Origin: Photobacterium toruni
GTDB taxonomy: Bacteria; Pseudomonadota; Gammaproteobacteria; Enterobacterales; Vibrionaceae
NCBI RefSeq assembly: GCF_024529955.1
Contig: NZ_AP024854.1
Coordinates: 1,240,001 to 1,304,000 of the forward strand
Direction: 5' to 3'
DNA length: 64,000 nt
In this document: positions 62,485 to 64,000 of the stretch, one piece after another
Position numbering within the stretch: position 1 is the first letter of the stretch
How the letters are laid out: each line of letters starts with the position of its first letter
Position numbers and translations under genes: made by a program
The notes under the pieces: generated by a model
Databases searched by the model: none
Seen by the model: only the letters and a program-made list of their open reading frames with translations
What the model was told of the DNA's origin: nothing

Positions 62485-63060
62485 CTATTTTCTGAATTGC
62501 ATTACAAGTTGATCAAGTTGTTTAAGTAAATCAGTTGTTTTTGAATCTACTTTTTTCATGGCATTAATAACATCATCTTGCACTTTTTTATCTTGCTTGC
62601 TGATTGCAGGATCATTCAAAATAGTACGTTGTTGCTTTTCAAGCGTAGTACGAATTGTTGTAAATTCTTTGATTAAATCAGTACGAGTGTCATTTGAGAT
62701 ATCTTTCTTCGCCGCTTCAACTTGGATTTCTTGAGCGCGCTTAATAAGTTTTTCTGGCTGGTAACCTAATGCTTTAACTTTATTGTTAAATGCTGTTTCG
62801 TAAGCTTTCATCTCAGTAATAAGTTGAGGATTTGCTTTTAATGTCTTCACGCGAATAGCAGCAAGCTCTTGTTGAATCTTACCAATTTCGCTAGCAACAT
62901 GTTGTTGCTCGGCTGTGATTTTTTGAGATGCCATCATAGAAGCATTTGGAGCGTCTTGAGCCATCGCTACTGTTGGTGCTGCTGCAAATACACAAGCTAA
63001 TGCTATTGGTGCCGCTAATTTAAGAAGTTTGGTTTTTAAGTTAGATGTTTTTGTTTGCAT
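62485..63060 (-). CDS. exported coiled-coil protein of unknown function
   Basis: 191 residues. A cleavable signal peptide (LLKLAAPIALACVFAAAPTVAMAQ) precedes a Lys/Gln/Glu-rich helical body with heptad-like spacing: EQQHVASEIGKIQQELAAIRVKTLKAN, RTDLIKEFTTIRTTLEKQQRTIL, and VINAMKKVDSKTTDLLKQLDQLVMQFRK. No cysteine in the mature part and no enzymatic motif. Probably a periplasmic helical-bundle protein. I do not recognise a named family. Ribosome site AGAGAAATC before the ATG. Confidence 0.7.
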   Translation of the reverse strand: MQTKTSNLKTKLLKLAAPIALACVFAAAPTVAMAQDAPNASMMASQKITAEQQHVASEIGKIQQELAAIRVKTLKANPQLITEMKAYETAFNNKVKALGYQPEKLIKRAQEIQVEAAKKDISNDTRTDLIKEFTTIRTTLEKQQRTILNDPAISKQDKKVQDDVINAMKKVDSKTTDLLKQLDQLVMQFRK

Positions 63061-63472
63061 TATGATTTCTCTTTTGTTCGATGAATAACATTATTATTCA
63101 AGAAAGCGTGAGAGAGCATAAAAGCAAGTCTCCGCGTGATTAATCTTGAAGTGCTTATGATATAACATACGCATACACATTTAGGTTATGTCATATTATT
63201 GTCATTAAGTCTGAAGCTAAACTGAATCGTAGCCTGTTTATTTTATCAGTTAGGCTGTGAGGGGGATATATATATAATATCAATCTAATAACCCGCAAAA
63301 TAAATTATCACACAAATTGCTTTATCCTTTCAAAGCATAGATAATCAATGCTCATAATTCTCAGAATTTGAGTGTTTAATTACCTGAACTGAGTCCTGTT
63401 TAATTTTTTCTAACGTTTATCTGTATTTTTGATTAAAACGATAGCTAAAAGCCCCCCTATGCTGGAGTTCTT
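63061..63472. other. hypB upstream interval
   Basis: About 410 bases between divergent genes, AT-rich, with a short TA dinucleotide run near 63268-63280. No gene seen. It should hold promoters for both sides. I did not find a convincing sigma-54 -24/-12 pair or FNR box. Confidence 0.45.
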
Positions 63473-64000
63473 ATGTGCCAAGATTGCGGTTGTTCATTAC
63501 CAAGAGGTGATCACCACCATCATCATCAACTACAAGCAAATCCACAATTAAATGATAAAAAAACATTGTCAGTTATCCATAAAATTCTAGATAAGAATGA
63601 TATAGAAGCTGCACATAATCGTGCTCATTTTGAAGCGCAAAATGTAACCGCATTTAATTTGATGAGTAGCCCAGGTAGCGGTAAAACCACATTACTTGAG
63701 CACTTACATCAACATACTGATTTAAAATATGCAGTGATTGAGGGTGATTTAGAAACCTCACGTGATGCTGATCGCTTAAAAGCACACGGTATTGATGCAT
63801 ACCAAATTCAAACGGGTTCTGCTTGTCATCTTGATGCCTTCATGGTTCACGGTGCATTACACCATGTTGATCTTAAAAATCTTGATATTTGCTTTGTTGA
63901 AAATGTAGGTAACTTGGTTTGTCCTGCAAGCTATGATGTGGGTACACATAAAAATATTGTCTTGGTTTCTGTTCCAGAAGGCGATGATAAAATTGAAAAA
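63473..64000 (+). CDS. hypB: hydrogenase nickel-incorporation GTPase HypB (N-terminal part)
   Basis: The gene runs off the right edge; 176 codons are visible. HypB is a GTPase that helps insert nickel into [NiFe]-hydrogenase. The N-terminus has the high-affinity nickel motif CQDCGC (residues 2-7) and a short His run (HHHHH). The GTPase core follows: MSSPGSGKTTLLEHL (P-loop), EGDLETSRDADRL, and GSACHLDAFMVHGAL with the metal-binding CH pair. ENVGNLVCPASYDVG completes it. A GGAG ribosome site lies 6 bases before the ATG. It implies a nickel hydrogenase locus to the right. Confidence 0.96.
   Translation, partial: MCQDCGCSLPRGDHHHHHQLQANPQLNDKKTLSVIHKILDKNDIEAAHNRAHFEAQNVTAFNLMSSPGSGKTTLLEHLHQHTDLKYAVIEGDLETSRDADRLKAHGIDAYQIQTGSACHLDAFMVHGALHHVDLKNLDICFVENVGNLVCPASYDVGTHKNIVLVSVPEGDDKIEK

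Noticed and set aside
63351..63372. Imperfect palindrome upstream of hypB
   Set aside because: Three mismatched pairs out of eleven; too weak to call an operator or hairpin.

Overview
The window is a chromosomal segment of an AT-rich marine gammaproteobacterium, very probably Vibrionaceae and most likely Photobacterium. This is judged from gene content, not from a marker gene: a TfoX competence regulator, a multidomain chitinase, a chromosomal Qnr protein, an Aap amino-acid ABC system, and E. coli-like blocks (rlmI/yccX/tusE/yccA, ebgRAC-ygjI, galTKM, artPJQM, punC/punR, ynjABCDF). Genes are dense and mostly on the minus strand. No rRNA, tRNA or CRISPR array was seen.

Layout. 1-5 kb: the start of a YkuD_2-family secreted protein, a large secreted GH18 chitinase and a DUF2057 protein. 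5-8 kb: rRNA/tRNA modification genes rlmI and tusE with acyP and yccA. 8-15.4 kb: nutrient transport (aapJQMP, an OFA-type MFS carrier, gltS). 15.4-19.8 kb: a gene-poor stretch, a small unknown gene and a membrane PAS-GGDEF-EAL protein. 20-32.4 kb: a beta-galactoside/galactose block. EbgA/EbgC split lactose, YgjI is a permease, EbgR is the local repressor, GalT/GalK/GalM run the Leloir pathway, and GalR lies downstream. GalR-type operators are visible before galT, before galR and inside ebgA. galE is not in the window.

32.5-38.2 kb: small accessory genes. These are ygjH, a truncated REP-type transposase, a CHMI-family tautomerase, a cystatin-like lipoprotein, a Qnr-type pentapeptide protein and a glyoxalase, followed by an NhaC-family carrier under a clear lysine riboswitch. 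38.3-43 kb: an unusual cbb3-type oxidase operon (cytochrome c, CcoN, CcoO, and a CcoP fused to a triheme dehydrogenase-type cytochrome). 43.4-46.7 kb: an orphan MinE-like protein and the arginine transporter. 47-49.4 kb: punC/punR. 49.5-56.5 kb: a ynj-type ABC transporter operon carrying a VTT-flavoprotein fusion. 56.8-57.9 kb: an IS630-family insertion sequence. 58-64 kb: tfoX, purR, a membrane protein, a trypsin-like protein with 81-bp tandem repeats, a coiled-coil periplasmic protein, and the start of hypB.

The strongest candidates for new biology are the CcoP-triheme oxidase (38.3-43 kb), the orphan MinE-like protein (43.4 kb), the VTT-flavoprotein in the ynj operon (53.7-55.9 kb), the cystatin lipoprotein next to qnr (34.4-35.7 kb), and an orphan structured region upstream of purR (60.08-60.23 kb). 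All functions are read from motifs and remembered family sequences; no search was run.
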